From Phaeosaccion multiseriatum (lineage: Eukaryota; Ochrophyta, other classes): 64,000 nt of DNA. Below, piece after piece: positions 1-14,396 of this stretch (its first letter is position 1; every line of letters begins with the position of its first letter). The translations under genes were made by a program, and so were the position numbers. Under the pieces are notes generated by a model. The model did no database searches. It was not told the DNA's origin and saw only the letters and a list, made by a program, of their open reading frames with translations. The stretch lies in NCBI GenBank assembly GCA_965112735.1, contig OZ218950.1:7006001-7070000 (forward strand), read 5' to 3'.

Positions 1-2260
1 ATGCTCAGCAGGGAGGAGATGCGGCACTACGCAGGTGCGGCGAGGAGGGGGAGGGGGAGGGGGTGCGGCGGGAGAGAGGGGGGAGGGCAACGGCATGTGT
101 GTGTGTGTGTGTGTGCGTGTGTGTATGTTGCTTCAGTCCTCCTTCGCTTGCATCTGAATCATCCTCCTCCTTTGTCCCCCTCGCCCGCTCGCCCGCTCCC
201 TCGGTCTTGCCCCATATGCCTCTTTCCATCTCTCTCAGGGTCGCGTGCCTCCATGCGCCTCACACCGGTGTTCGCACAGCGTCTCTTCGAAGAGACCATC
301 ACCTACAAGATAGCGGCGGGGGAGGGCCCAGGGGGGGAGGGTGTGGCGGCAGCAGGCACGAAGGAAGGCGAGATGGACTACAAGACTTTCCTTGACTTCG
401 TCTTGGCCATGGAGAATATGGAGGTGCGGCATGCGGTTACGTTTGTCATATGCCAGTGGAAGGGAGAATGGAGTGGGGTGGAATGGTTTGAGCCTTGGCA
501 ACTAGTAGGAGCAAGGGATGCGGGTGAGGGTGAAACGAGGTCGAATGGCTGAGTGACGTTGAGTGGTGGCAGCCCACTCGCTCCCTCTAAGGCTGGTATA
601 GAGTTTAGACGGGGGTGAATGAATGAACGGAATGGATGTCTTGTGCGGATCGTAAGGCGCTAGACAGCCCCCCCCCCCCTCCCGCTCCGCATCAAATGGG
701 GGCACACACACACACATTCACACTTCTTCACACGCTCTCGTGGCGTTGCTCTCTTCGCTGAGAAGGGGTGGGGAGGAGATACGGAGAGTTGGCCTTCCAT
801 CCTGTCGGCATGAATACCTTCCTTTCCTCACCCTTGCTGCCTCGCTTCGCTCACCCTCCCCTTCGATGGCCCCTCTCAACCCCCCCTTTTCGGCCGATTA
901 GACCCCGCAAGCGCTGGCCTACTTCTGGCGACTGCTGGATGTGCACAAGTGCGGCTACCTCACCACCTGGAGCATCAACTACCTCTTCAGAGACGTCGTA
1001 GCGCAGCTCCTGGCCGTCAACTTCGAACCTCCGCAAGTGGCCGACGTGCGGGTAGGTGCCTATGGATGTTACGTAGGTGTACGTACTTTGTGGTTGATGC
1101 TGCTGCTCTCGGGTGGTGGTGGGGCCGCTGCTGGTGCTCCTGTTTGTAGTAGTAGTGGTGGTGATGCTGCTGCGGCTGCTACTGGTGCTGGTGGTGGTGC
1201 TGCTGCTGGTTGTGGTGGTGGTGCTGCTGCTGGTTGTTGTGGTGGTGGTGGTGCTGCTGGTTGTTGTGGTGGTGGTGCTGCTGCTGGTTGTTGTGGTGGT
1301 GGTGACTCGGGGCAAGAACGATGTGGGGAACAGCGCGGCCTTTGGTGTCCTCCTTACCCTCCCATCCTTTGCAACACCTTCCCGCCCCCACGCCTTATGT
1401 AACCGTATTGTAACCGCAACCCGCAGGACGAAATCTTCGACATGGTGAACCCTTTGGACCCGCACCGAATCACTTTGGATGACCTCGTGGGCAGCGGAGT
1501 CGGGCACACGGTGGTGAGTGACTGTGACGAGCCGGATTGGACAGGACTGGGGAGGGGGGGCGCTGGTTGTATAGTACAGCTTTCACAGTTGGATAGTTGG
1601 ATGGATGGATAGATGGATCGACCTGTGGTTGCCAGGGGGTAATCAGGAGTCAAGGCTGGCGGCATGGGCAGCGCCATCTGCCCACACTCCACATAGAGCT
1701 GTGTGGGCATGGCTCTTAGTACCGGTGTTGAGCGGTCTGACTGGTGTGCTGCGATGGGGAAAAACACAAGCAAAATCCTTTTTTGTCTTTTTGGCCTCCC
1801 TCCCCTTGTCCTTGTGTTGTCTCGTGGGGCAATGCTCTGCTCGCTGCAGGTGAGCATGCTCATCGACTCAAATGGCTTTTGCGCGTACGACCAACGCGAG
1901 AGCATGATGCACGACTCCGACGACGGAGAGGAAGAGGAGGAGGGGGAGGGGGAAGGAGAGGGGCTTTCCCACGACAGTGCATACGCTGTGGTGACGCAGG
2001 AGGCCGTCATCGGTACACTGTCAGGGAGTACCGCCAAAGACGTGCCCAGCAGTGTCAGCAGTGGTAGTGGAGAGGGCGGTGGGGAGGAGGGCGAGCAGAG
2101 CCCCGCGGTGGAAAACGTACTGGGGTCTGATGCTGAAGGAGAAGGAGGAGGAGGAGGAGGAGGAGGAGGAGGAGGAGGAGGAGAAGGAGGAGGAGGAGGA
2201 GGAGGAGGAGGAGGAGGAGGAGGAGGAGGAGGAGGAGGGGAGGGGGGGGCAGGGGGGTGA
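1..2260 (+). CDS. PPP2R3C: PP2A regulatory subunit B''-type, PPP2R3C/TON2-like (5' partial)
   Basis: Regulatory B'' subunit of protein phosphatase 2A. In plants (TON2/FASS) this family directs cortical microtubule organisation; the animal form is PPP2R3C. Exons read as 1–34, 239–423, 902–1051, 1427–1513 and 1850–2260, all with GT–AG borders and consistent phase. Diagnostic segments in order are MLSREEMRHYA, GEMDYKTFLDFVLAMEN, an EF-hand-like stretch with GYLTTWSINYLFRD, DEIFDMVNPLDPHRITLDDL and NGFCAYDQRE, which match the C-terminal half of the family closely. The ATG at position 1 is internal to the family alignment, so the N-terminal half lies upstream of the window. After the conserved part the protein ends in an acidic tail that turns into a Gly/Glu run from a GGA repeat (2135–2240) just before the TGA. 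That tail is not part of the usual family. Identification is firm; the exact exon 2 donor is slightly less so. Confidence 0.88.
1107..1303. repeat. GGT/GCT trinucleotide tract in intron
   Basis: Imperfect trinucleotide repeat mixing GGT, GCT and TGT units. It lies inside the PPP2R3C intron 1052–1426. It leaves open frames on both strands (poly-Gly/Ala, poly-Val/Leu, His/Gln), none of which continues into conserved sequence. Confidence 0.8.
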
Positions 2261-4075
2261 AAGAGACGGAGGGGTGTGAGACGGGCGGAAGGGCGGACGG
2301 TCAGGACGCGAGACTGGACAAGGACAGGATGAATCGGCGCCGAAGTAAGACAGCACAGGAGAGGGCTGCACGCTGGATGGAGCGCTCATGTTGGGGGTGT
2401 GCAAATCGCCCGCCAGGCTATGTGGGGCTGATGTGTGAGACAGCTGCTTTGTGGGGAGGGAAGATGGAAGCGGGGCACTCATAGGAAGGAAGGAGAAGGG
2501 AAGATGCGCCTCTTGCTTACTTGCTTGCTTGCATGTATGCATGGCCTGGCCCTCATGAAGGGCCAGCAGAGACCCCATCAGGCAAAAGAGAGGAGGGAGG
2601 CGCGGCTAAGCAAAGCGTTGCAGAGGCGTCTGTTGTGTGCGGCACATGCTCTCTCACGCACATGCTCTCTCACGCACATGCTCCCTCGAGGTGTGTGTAC
2701 CCAATAGGCGGCCGCCGTCAGCCGCGGGAGGGAGGGAGGGAGGGGAGCGAACAAGCGGAAGCGGAAGGGGGGCTTGGAGGCTCACTCTGGGCGGGCGTCG
2801 CTCTGACCGTTCGTCGGGGAGGAGCGGACAAGCAGATAGAGATTGAGAGAGAGAGAGAGAGAGAGAGAGAGTGAGGAGCTTCTGCCGGGAGGACGAGGGA
2901 AGAGCCAGTCAGCGCCGCCTCGCACACTGTCTTCCCAACTGTCTGGGGCGGGCACTGAGGCTTGCTTCCCTCTGTGGGCACGGCTTCAGTCGCGGCCGCG
3001 GCCACTGACTCCATGGGCACCCGATCGATTACCCTCGGAAAGGACTCAGCAGCTCTACAGATGTCGACGCCGTCGGAGGGGGAACCTTACCACTTCCTGG
3101 TGGTGTGGAGGGCGGGAGTGGAGGCGATGAAGCACCTTCGCCCCCCCCTTGGAGCTGCCTGCCCCACAGAGGATATCGGATCAGGAGGAGAGCTCGATCC
3201 GCGCGTGTAAGTGTATGCCCAACACGCACGAGACACAGTGTAGAGCGACTACAGTGACATCGGAGCGTGAGGCATGTTTATGGTGACCGCTTTTGAAAGG
3301 CAAGGCACGAAACTTGTATCTTACTGGGATGGTTTGAAACGAGTCGGGTTATAAGTGGAATGCCTGGCTGGACTCGACTGTCTAAGCCTGGGCCAAGGCA
3401 TATCCTGGGGAGAGGGTCAGTATCACGATCACGAAGGCAATGGTATCCCTTTCCCCAAACAACTTGACTTGGCGGTGCATGCAAGTGCTGTCCGTGTGTG
3501 AAATACAGACGTTGTGCCGTCTGCGCAGATGTTTGTTGCAGTTTCAGTTCATTAAACCCCCAACCAATGGCTGGCCCGAAAGGCGCGGCCCGCTACTAAG
3601 CCCTTATAGGGGGGTTAGACCGCCAGGCTGACGATTGGAGAGGAGTGTCACCTTGCTTTCGTTCCAAGGACTCCTCGCAACTTTTTCTGGCACTATATTG
3701 GTACACGACTTCTCCTCTGCTGTGGGACGTGATTTCTCGATCTTGAAAATCGAGCTCTAACTTCGGAGGTGCTGTAACGCCAATTTTTAATGGGTTTCAC
3801 ATATTAAACATAAAAGAGGAGCAGTAAGGGGAGAACAAGGAGGAGGAGGGCAGGCGGTAAGAAGTCAAAGCTGTTCAGTGGCTCAGTGCACTCCCTAAGG
3901 CCTTAAGATTCGACACAAAGGCAACACCGTGTGTGTGAAGGTGAGCATGGAAGAGTTGCCCTTCGGTTGCTCGTATTGCTCGACTATCGCACAGGGGCTC
4001 TGTCTTGCCGCCGATTCATACTCTTGTAGCTGGAAGTCACCTTGTCTTTGGGGAAGGTTCTCCACTCGCTCTTCC

Positions 4076-4134
<59 letters not shown>

Positions 4135-4322
4135 ACACACAAACAAACACCTTAACCTCGCCTTTCCCCTCCTTCACATCCTCAACGTGTGTAATCTTAG
4201 CTCCTCCTGTGGAGCGCTCCAATGCCTGGCCCGATTGACTTGGTGCTCATGGAAAGCCCCCCTATTTGATCGCGAGGAGAGGATTCGCTCCCGTTACGGC
4301 ACAGAGAACAAACTCTTTTGTC
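2261..4322. other. Intergenic region, no gene seen
   Basis: About 2 kb between PPP2R3C and the Na+/Ca2+ exchanger. It contains three head-to-tail copies of a 15-bp unit built on CACATGCTCTCTC (about 2642–2690), a (GA)n tract (2845–2872), a (CT)n/(CA)n tract (4075–4140), and an AT-richer stretch at about 3770–3830. The open frames here have low-complexity translations. It should hold the 3' UTR of the first gene and the promoter and 5' UTR of the second, but no element could be assigned. Confidence 0.6.
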
Positions 4323-9268
<4,946 letters not shown>

Positions 9269-9310
9269 TGAGCGAGTTGGTCATACGGCGAGACAGCGAT
9301 ACAGCGAGAC

Positions 9311-9510
9311 AGGAGGAGGAGGAGGAGGAGGAGGAGGAGGAGGAGGAGGAGGAGGAGGAGGAGGAGGAGGAGGAGGAGGAGGAGGAGGAGGAGGAGGAGG
9401 AGGAGGAGGAGGAGGAGGAGGAGGAGGAGGAGGAGGAGGAGGAGGAGGAGGAGGAGGAGGAGGAGGAGGAGGAGGAGGAGGAGGAGGAGGAGGAGGAGGA
9501 GGAGGAGGAG
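9311..9510. repeat. Perfect (GAG)n tract, 200 bp, downstream of NCX
   Basis: About 66 uninterrupted GAG triplets starting 42 bp after the NCX stop codon, probably in its 3' UTR. Read in other frames it gives poly-Glu, poly-Pro or poly-Ser frames, none continuing into conserved sequence. Confidence 0.95.
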
Positions 9511-10506
9511 CAGAGAGATAGAGCGCGCATGCTGCGGCTAAAAGTGTCGATTCTAATCCGTGGGGAGGGCGGGAAAGCAGCCCCTTGCTTGACTTCAAGA
9601 CAGACGGACGGACGGACGGACGGACGGACGAAGGGAGGGGGGCCCGGTTTGTTGTTGACGTGTTGTATTATTGATTGTTTGTAGTGACGTCGGGTGCCAT
9701 CGTAGGGCACTGAGGTGGCTCATCTGCCTCATAGGATGACGGGTGGCGGGTGGGGAGCATGGGGTTGCCATTGCTTTGCTGTGCTGTGCTGTGGCGTACG
9801 AAACGCGGCCAACAACATGCTTGAGAGAGCAGCGGGACAGCGGTAGGACGACCGCAGCCGGCCCTGGGTATATGTAACCGTCGACGCCGGCCCTGGGTAC
9901 ATGTGGCCGTCGAGGAGTCTGTGGTGGGATGGAAAGGTTCAGAGCGATGGAGCGAGGGAGGGGGAAGGGAGGGAGGAGGGGGAGGAGGCGGCGGGGCGCA
10001 AGAGGGTTGATAAGATAGAGGCATCGTACGTATGGATACGTATGGAGCAGCTAAGGCCGTGGGTGGGGGAGGGGGCGGGGGGCTAAAGGTCTGAGATTGA
10101 GAGAGTGCGCAGGAGTTTGGTTGGAAGGGAACCTGTGACAGGCAGCGAGACGGCCCCGTCGGGTCGTGGTGTAGCTAGGCGAGAGCGTAGTGCCTGCTCT
10201 ACCTCTACGCCTGCTCTCCCACTAACATTGTGGGTGTGGAGCTGCAACCCGACTAGGTGTGTTCCGACTAGTTCAACAAGTGACCTTCAAAAAAAAAAAA
10301 AAAAAAATGGAGCTGAACACCATAAATTGAGTCGATGAGCAGCGCCTGAAGACTCAGGAGGATGCAATCGTGCCCTGGACTTCGTGTGTGTTGTGGTTAT
10401 GATATTATGTCGGCCGGCGCCGGTCGGTCAGCCGCCAGATTCGTGTTCACAGATGGCGGCCTGCGTTCCATCTTGCCCCCCCACTCCACACACAAACCGA
10501 CTCAAT
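9511..10506. other. Intergenic region between NCX and nuclease gene
   Basis: No gene recognised. It contains a (GGAC)n tract (about 9600–9630), a direct duplication of a roughly 33-bp unit starting GCCGGCCCTGGGTA (about 9857–9918), and an A19 run near 10290–10308. The nuclease promoter should lie in its right half, but no TATA-like box stood out. Confidence 0.6.
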
Positions 10507-11289
10507 ATGCGGGGGCTCTCGGCATCATGGCTGTTCCTTGTGGCTCTTCTGATCTTATCCGCGAGTCAGCTGTGCAGCGCGAAGAGCTGGGCCAGCGTTG
10601 CGGCCGGAGACCCGCCTGCTTCCTCCGCCAAAGCCAAGCCTGCCCCGAAACCGAGGACCCGCTCTTCCTCTGGTGCTGCCTCCGCGAAGAAGGAACCAGC
10701 CCCGCCGCCTGTGCTAGTGTCGAAGAAGCTCCCTGCCGGAGCTGTCAAGGCTATGGTGCGCAACGTGTACGATGGAGACACGCTCACGCTCATCGACGAG
10801 AAGCGGGTGCGCTTCTTGGGTATCGACACCCCCGAGGTGGCAGAGAAGCAGCCCTTTGCACAGGAGGCCAAGGCGTACACCAGGAATTACTGCCACAAGA
10901 AGGAGATCTACCTCACTTTCGATCCGTATGGAGACAAGGAGGACAAGTTCGGAAGGCTGCTCGCCTTTGTGTGGGTCGAAGTGGAGGGCGGATACCTTTG
11001 CATCAACGAGGGCATTGTGCAGGAGGGGCTGGCGACCGTCTACCTCCCTAATAAGGAAGCCAGGCTTTCCAATCTCAAGAAGATGCTCGCTTTGCAGAAC
11101 CAAGCCAGAAAGGCGGGCCGGGGCATATGGGGCAGCTTCACTGAGATGGATGTGCTCGTGACTCGGAATGGGGCGGCGTATCACAAACCCAAGTGTAAGC
11201 ACTTGTATCGCTCGAGGAATCTCAGGACCCTCAAGGCTTCAGCGGCGATAGACAAGGGCTTGCATCCATGCAGGACTTGTCTGTCATAG
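10507..11289 (+). CDS. Secreted staphylococcal-nuclease (TNase)-like protein
   Basis: Intronless gene for a 260-residue SNase-fold (PF00565 type) protein. The chosen ATG starts MRGLSASWLFLVALLIL and a hydrophobic core ending in SQLCSA, a clear signal peptide, so the enzyme should enter the secretory pathway. A Pro/Lys/Ala-rich spacer (about residues 25–75) precedes the nuclease fold. Visible motifs are VYDGDTLTL, VRFLGIDTPE and DKFGRLLAFV. The three catalytic residues of staphylococcal nuclease are conserved (R102, E110 and R150 in this numbering). The C-terminal 40 residues carry H-x3-C and PCRTC, resembling the Cys-rich tail after SNase domains in many bacterial thermonucleases. By family it would cleave DNA and RNA in a Ca2+-dependent way. 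The in-frame reading upstream of this ATG has no ATG giving a better N-terminus. Confidence 0.92.
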   Translation: MRGLSASWLFLVALLILSASQLCSAKSWASVAAGDPPASSAKAKPAPKPRTRSSSGAASAKKEPAPPPVLVSKKLPAGAVKAMVRNVYDGDTLTLIDEKRVRFLGIDTPEVAEKQPFAQEAKAYTRNYCHKKEIYLTFDPYGDKEDKFGRLLAFVWVEVEGGYLCINEGIVQEGLATVYLPNKEARLSNLKKMLALQNQARKAGRGIWGSFTEMDVLVTRNGAAYHKPKCKHLYRSRNLRTLKASAAIDKGLHPCRTCLS

Positions 11290-12085
11290 AGCGCGCTTTG
11301 GCGAAGCCCGACAGGAGGACTATCGCAGAGAAGGAAGGAAGGAAGGAAGGAAGGAGGGGGGTTGGGGGAGGGGGGGGGGGGGGAGAAGGGGTCGCTGTAC
11401 ATACTTAACAACGCCACGCACAGCAGTATAGAGTGCAATAGAGATTTAAGGAAGAGTTCCTCTTTCTATTTTTTTAGTTTTAAAAAATTAAGATGAAAGG
11501 AGCCATTAAAAGAGGGGGGTTGTTCGCTGGCTGCTGGGCAACAGCACATCGGGGGCCACTCGCCACTCTTCTGCCATCGCAAGAGAGGGCACGACGAGAC
11601 GACGAGACCTCTGGCGATACTAACAACTGACACACACACAGAGAGGGGGGGGGGGGGGGGGGGCAGAGAAGAGAGAGAGAGAGAGTGAGAGTCTCGGCCG
11701 AAGAGTATGCGATGCCAAGACAGACTGACAGAGGGAAAAAACTGGCCTCTTCTCGACACGACTGGGCTGGCATAAGAAGTGCAGAGGTGTGCACACCGTC
11801 CAAGGAGCGAAGCATCCTCTGAGACTCTGAAGCCCTCACTCCTCCCTTTCCCTTTTCTGCTCTTTCCTCTCTAAAGATCGATAAAGACCTCGGCTTTTTA
11901 GTTCTTGCTCGCGGTCTCCATGCCCCTGCTGTGCACGAATCTGTTGGTGCCCACAGCTCGTTGCCGGGTCGCTGTGCTGACGACCTTCTCAATATCCTGA
12001 AACCACAAATCGTCTCCTTTTTTTCGAATTGGTTTACAACTGTAAGCGAAAGAGTGAAAGCATCAATCGGCATATCAACGTTGCT
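11290..12085. other. Intergenic region, no gene seen
   Basis: Contains a short (GGAA)n tract (11330–11355), a G-run (about 11374–11383), a longer G-run (11646–11663) and a T/A-rich stretch (11462–11492) that may belong to the 3' end of the nuclease transcript. Open frames here are short and compositionally biased. Confidence 0.55.
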
Positions 12086-12483
12086 CGACCCCTGACACGC
12101 TATCCGCTAACGCTATCGCCGGCGCCAGCCGGCACGCTATCCGCTCTCTCCGGCGCGCTATCCGCTATCGCCGGCGCAGCCGGCTCGCTATCCGCTATCG
12201 CCGGCGCGCAGCCGGCTCGCTATCCGCTATCGCCGGCGCCAGCCGGCGCGCTATCCGCTATCGCCAGCGTCAGCTGCTACCGCACCGGGGGGGGGGGGGA
12301 GAGCTGACGCCAGCCGGCGCGCTATCCGCTATCGGCCGGCGCCAGCCGGCACGCTATCCGCTATCGGCCGGCGCCAGCCGGCACGCTATCCGCTATTGGC
12401 CGGCGGCCGATAGCGCGCTATCGGGCCCGCCGGGGCGCGATAGCGCGCTATCGAGAATGTGAGCGATAGCGTGTCAGGGGTCG
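12086..12483. mobile_element. Foldback element: 19-bp terminal inverted repeats around about nine ~30-bp repeats
   Basis: The ends are perfect 19-bp inverted repeats: CGACCCCTGACACGCTATC at 12086–12104 and its reverse complement at 12465–12483. Similarity continues a few bases outwards (CAACG-type sequence). Between them are about nine direct copies of a ~30-bp unit (CGCTATCCGCTATCG then GCCGGCGCCAGCCGGC), each containing its own palindrome. A central inverted repeat (about 12266–12275 against 12301–12311) flanks a G-run. It encodes nothing convincing. The structure resembles a non-autonomous foldback or MITE-like element, but I could not find clear target-site duplications. It sits 150 bp upstream of the IFT38 ATG. 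Confidence 0.6.
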
Positions 12484-12633
12484 ACGTTGCCGCCCTCCAG
12501 TGCCATCCCCCCTGCCTAAGAGTAATTTTGCCCGCAACGGCTGTCGCCTCTGATTCCGTCTCTCAGATAATCCTCGAGGGATTGGCCTGTGAGGCGACGC
12601 CGACAGAGGCGGGACTACAGACCAGTGCAAGCC

Positions 12634-14349
12634 ATGTCGTTCAGAGAGCTGAGAAGTGAGTGGTCGGCTTGTAGGGGGCGAAGCAGAAGAAGACGGAGGT
12701 CTTGGTCTGCCATGAGCTGCTGCTTGGGAGAAGCTTGGGGCTCGCCTCCGGGTGAAGCTGTGCCAGGCTCTTTGCCCTTCGCTCTCCCCTCCTCACTTGC
12801 CTCTTCCCCCTTCGTCATGAACCAAATATCCAAAGGCCCGTGCAACAACCCCTTCCATTACCCTCCCAATTCTTTCCTTCTTTTACCTCCCCTCCTCCTC
12901 CTCCTCCTCTCCCCCTCCCCCCTGCTACTGCTGCTGTCACACAAGACTTCACTGAGATGATGCGAGCTCTGGGCTATCCTCGCCTCATCAGCGTGGACAA
13001 CTTCCGAACGCCCAACTTCGAACTCGTTGCCGACTCCCTTTACTGGATGGTGAAGAGATACGACCCAGACATCATCATCACGTACGTTGCTGCATCGCTA
13101 TGCACACGGGCGGGGTGTGGTGCAGGGACCAGAGAGGGATTGCCATGGTGGGCAAGGGAGGGAAATACATGAGAGCCGGATGGGGGGGGGTGGCTTGGGC
13201 CCTCTCACTATCCACAACAAGGGAGGCGGGAATAGCCCCATACTCTTGGAGAGACCCAGCTAGACATGGTCGAGGAGGAGGGGGAGGAGGAGGAGGAGGC
13301 GGAGGAGTGCCGGCGCTGTCCCTTGTACTCCTCTCAGCGCTGACTACCCACCCGCCCTTTGACTGCCGTCATCTGTGTGGTGATGTCGCTCGACCACCTT
13401 GATCTCTATCTGACCCCTATACACACACACACACGTACACATGCACGGTTACATATGCATCTATCACACCCACCCGCCGAAGCAGTGATAGTATCGAGAC
13501 TGAGAACGACCGCGTTGAGTTCTTAACCTCGGCCTCCACGGCACTACTCAACAAGGCCCACATTATGCTCAACGCCAAGCGCCTCTACGCCGCCGATGGA
13601 AACGCCGTGAGAGAGCTACTGAAGCTCGCCACCGTGCTCTACAGCGCCTCCAGGGCGAACACACTGGCGGAGAGCGGCGGGGGGAAGGCCGGGGCGGACC
13701 AGGACGACGACGGAGAGGCGGTCATGCTCACCGCACAGGTAGGTGATGCGTGGGTGGATGGGTGGGTGGTGAGGAGGCAAGCAATAGCTTCTTGTCTTCC
13801 TCGGGTGTGGCCCCAAAGGATGGCAGTCCATGGAAGTCTATGCAGTCGAAGTATTCCGTCCTGTCTTGTCCACTTCTTTTCCTTCCTGCGTTCCACTTTT
13901 TCTGTCTGTTTTCCTTTTGAGCTTTTCAAACAAGTCGCGAAATGCGTCGCTTGGGCTGGGAACACACACACAACACTGACGCACACACACACATACATCA
14001 ACACACATACACACATACATACACACACATACATGCATACATACATACATACATACATACATACATACATACATACATACATACATACATACATACATAC
14101 ATACATACATACATACATACATACATACACACACACATCAACACACACAGCTGACGCACATCAAGGAGGCCCGGGCGATGGCCACTGAGATAACGGAGAA
14201 GGGCGCTTTACTGTTCGACTTGCTCAGCAACGAGAAGACCGTCCGTAGGGCCCGCCTCAAGGCAAGTGAAAGTGTGCATGGACGTGGGCGTATGCGTGCG
14301 GGTGTGTGTGGGCATGTGCGTGTGCCCATTTCTCGTATGCGTTTTTGAA

Positions 14350-14396
<47 letters not shown>

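Noticed and set aside
941-1448. Overlapping plus-strand open frames rich in Gly/Ala/Cys or Val/Leu
   Set aside because: They are translations of the GGT/GCT intron repeat and only the short exon 902–1051 inside them has family similarity.
10120-10290. Possible tRNA or small structured RNA with several short inverted repeats
   Set aside because: No B-box-like sequence, acceptor pairing or anticodon arm could be built by eye.
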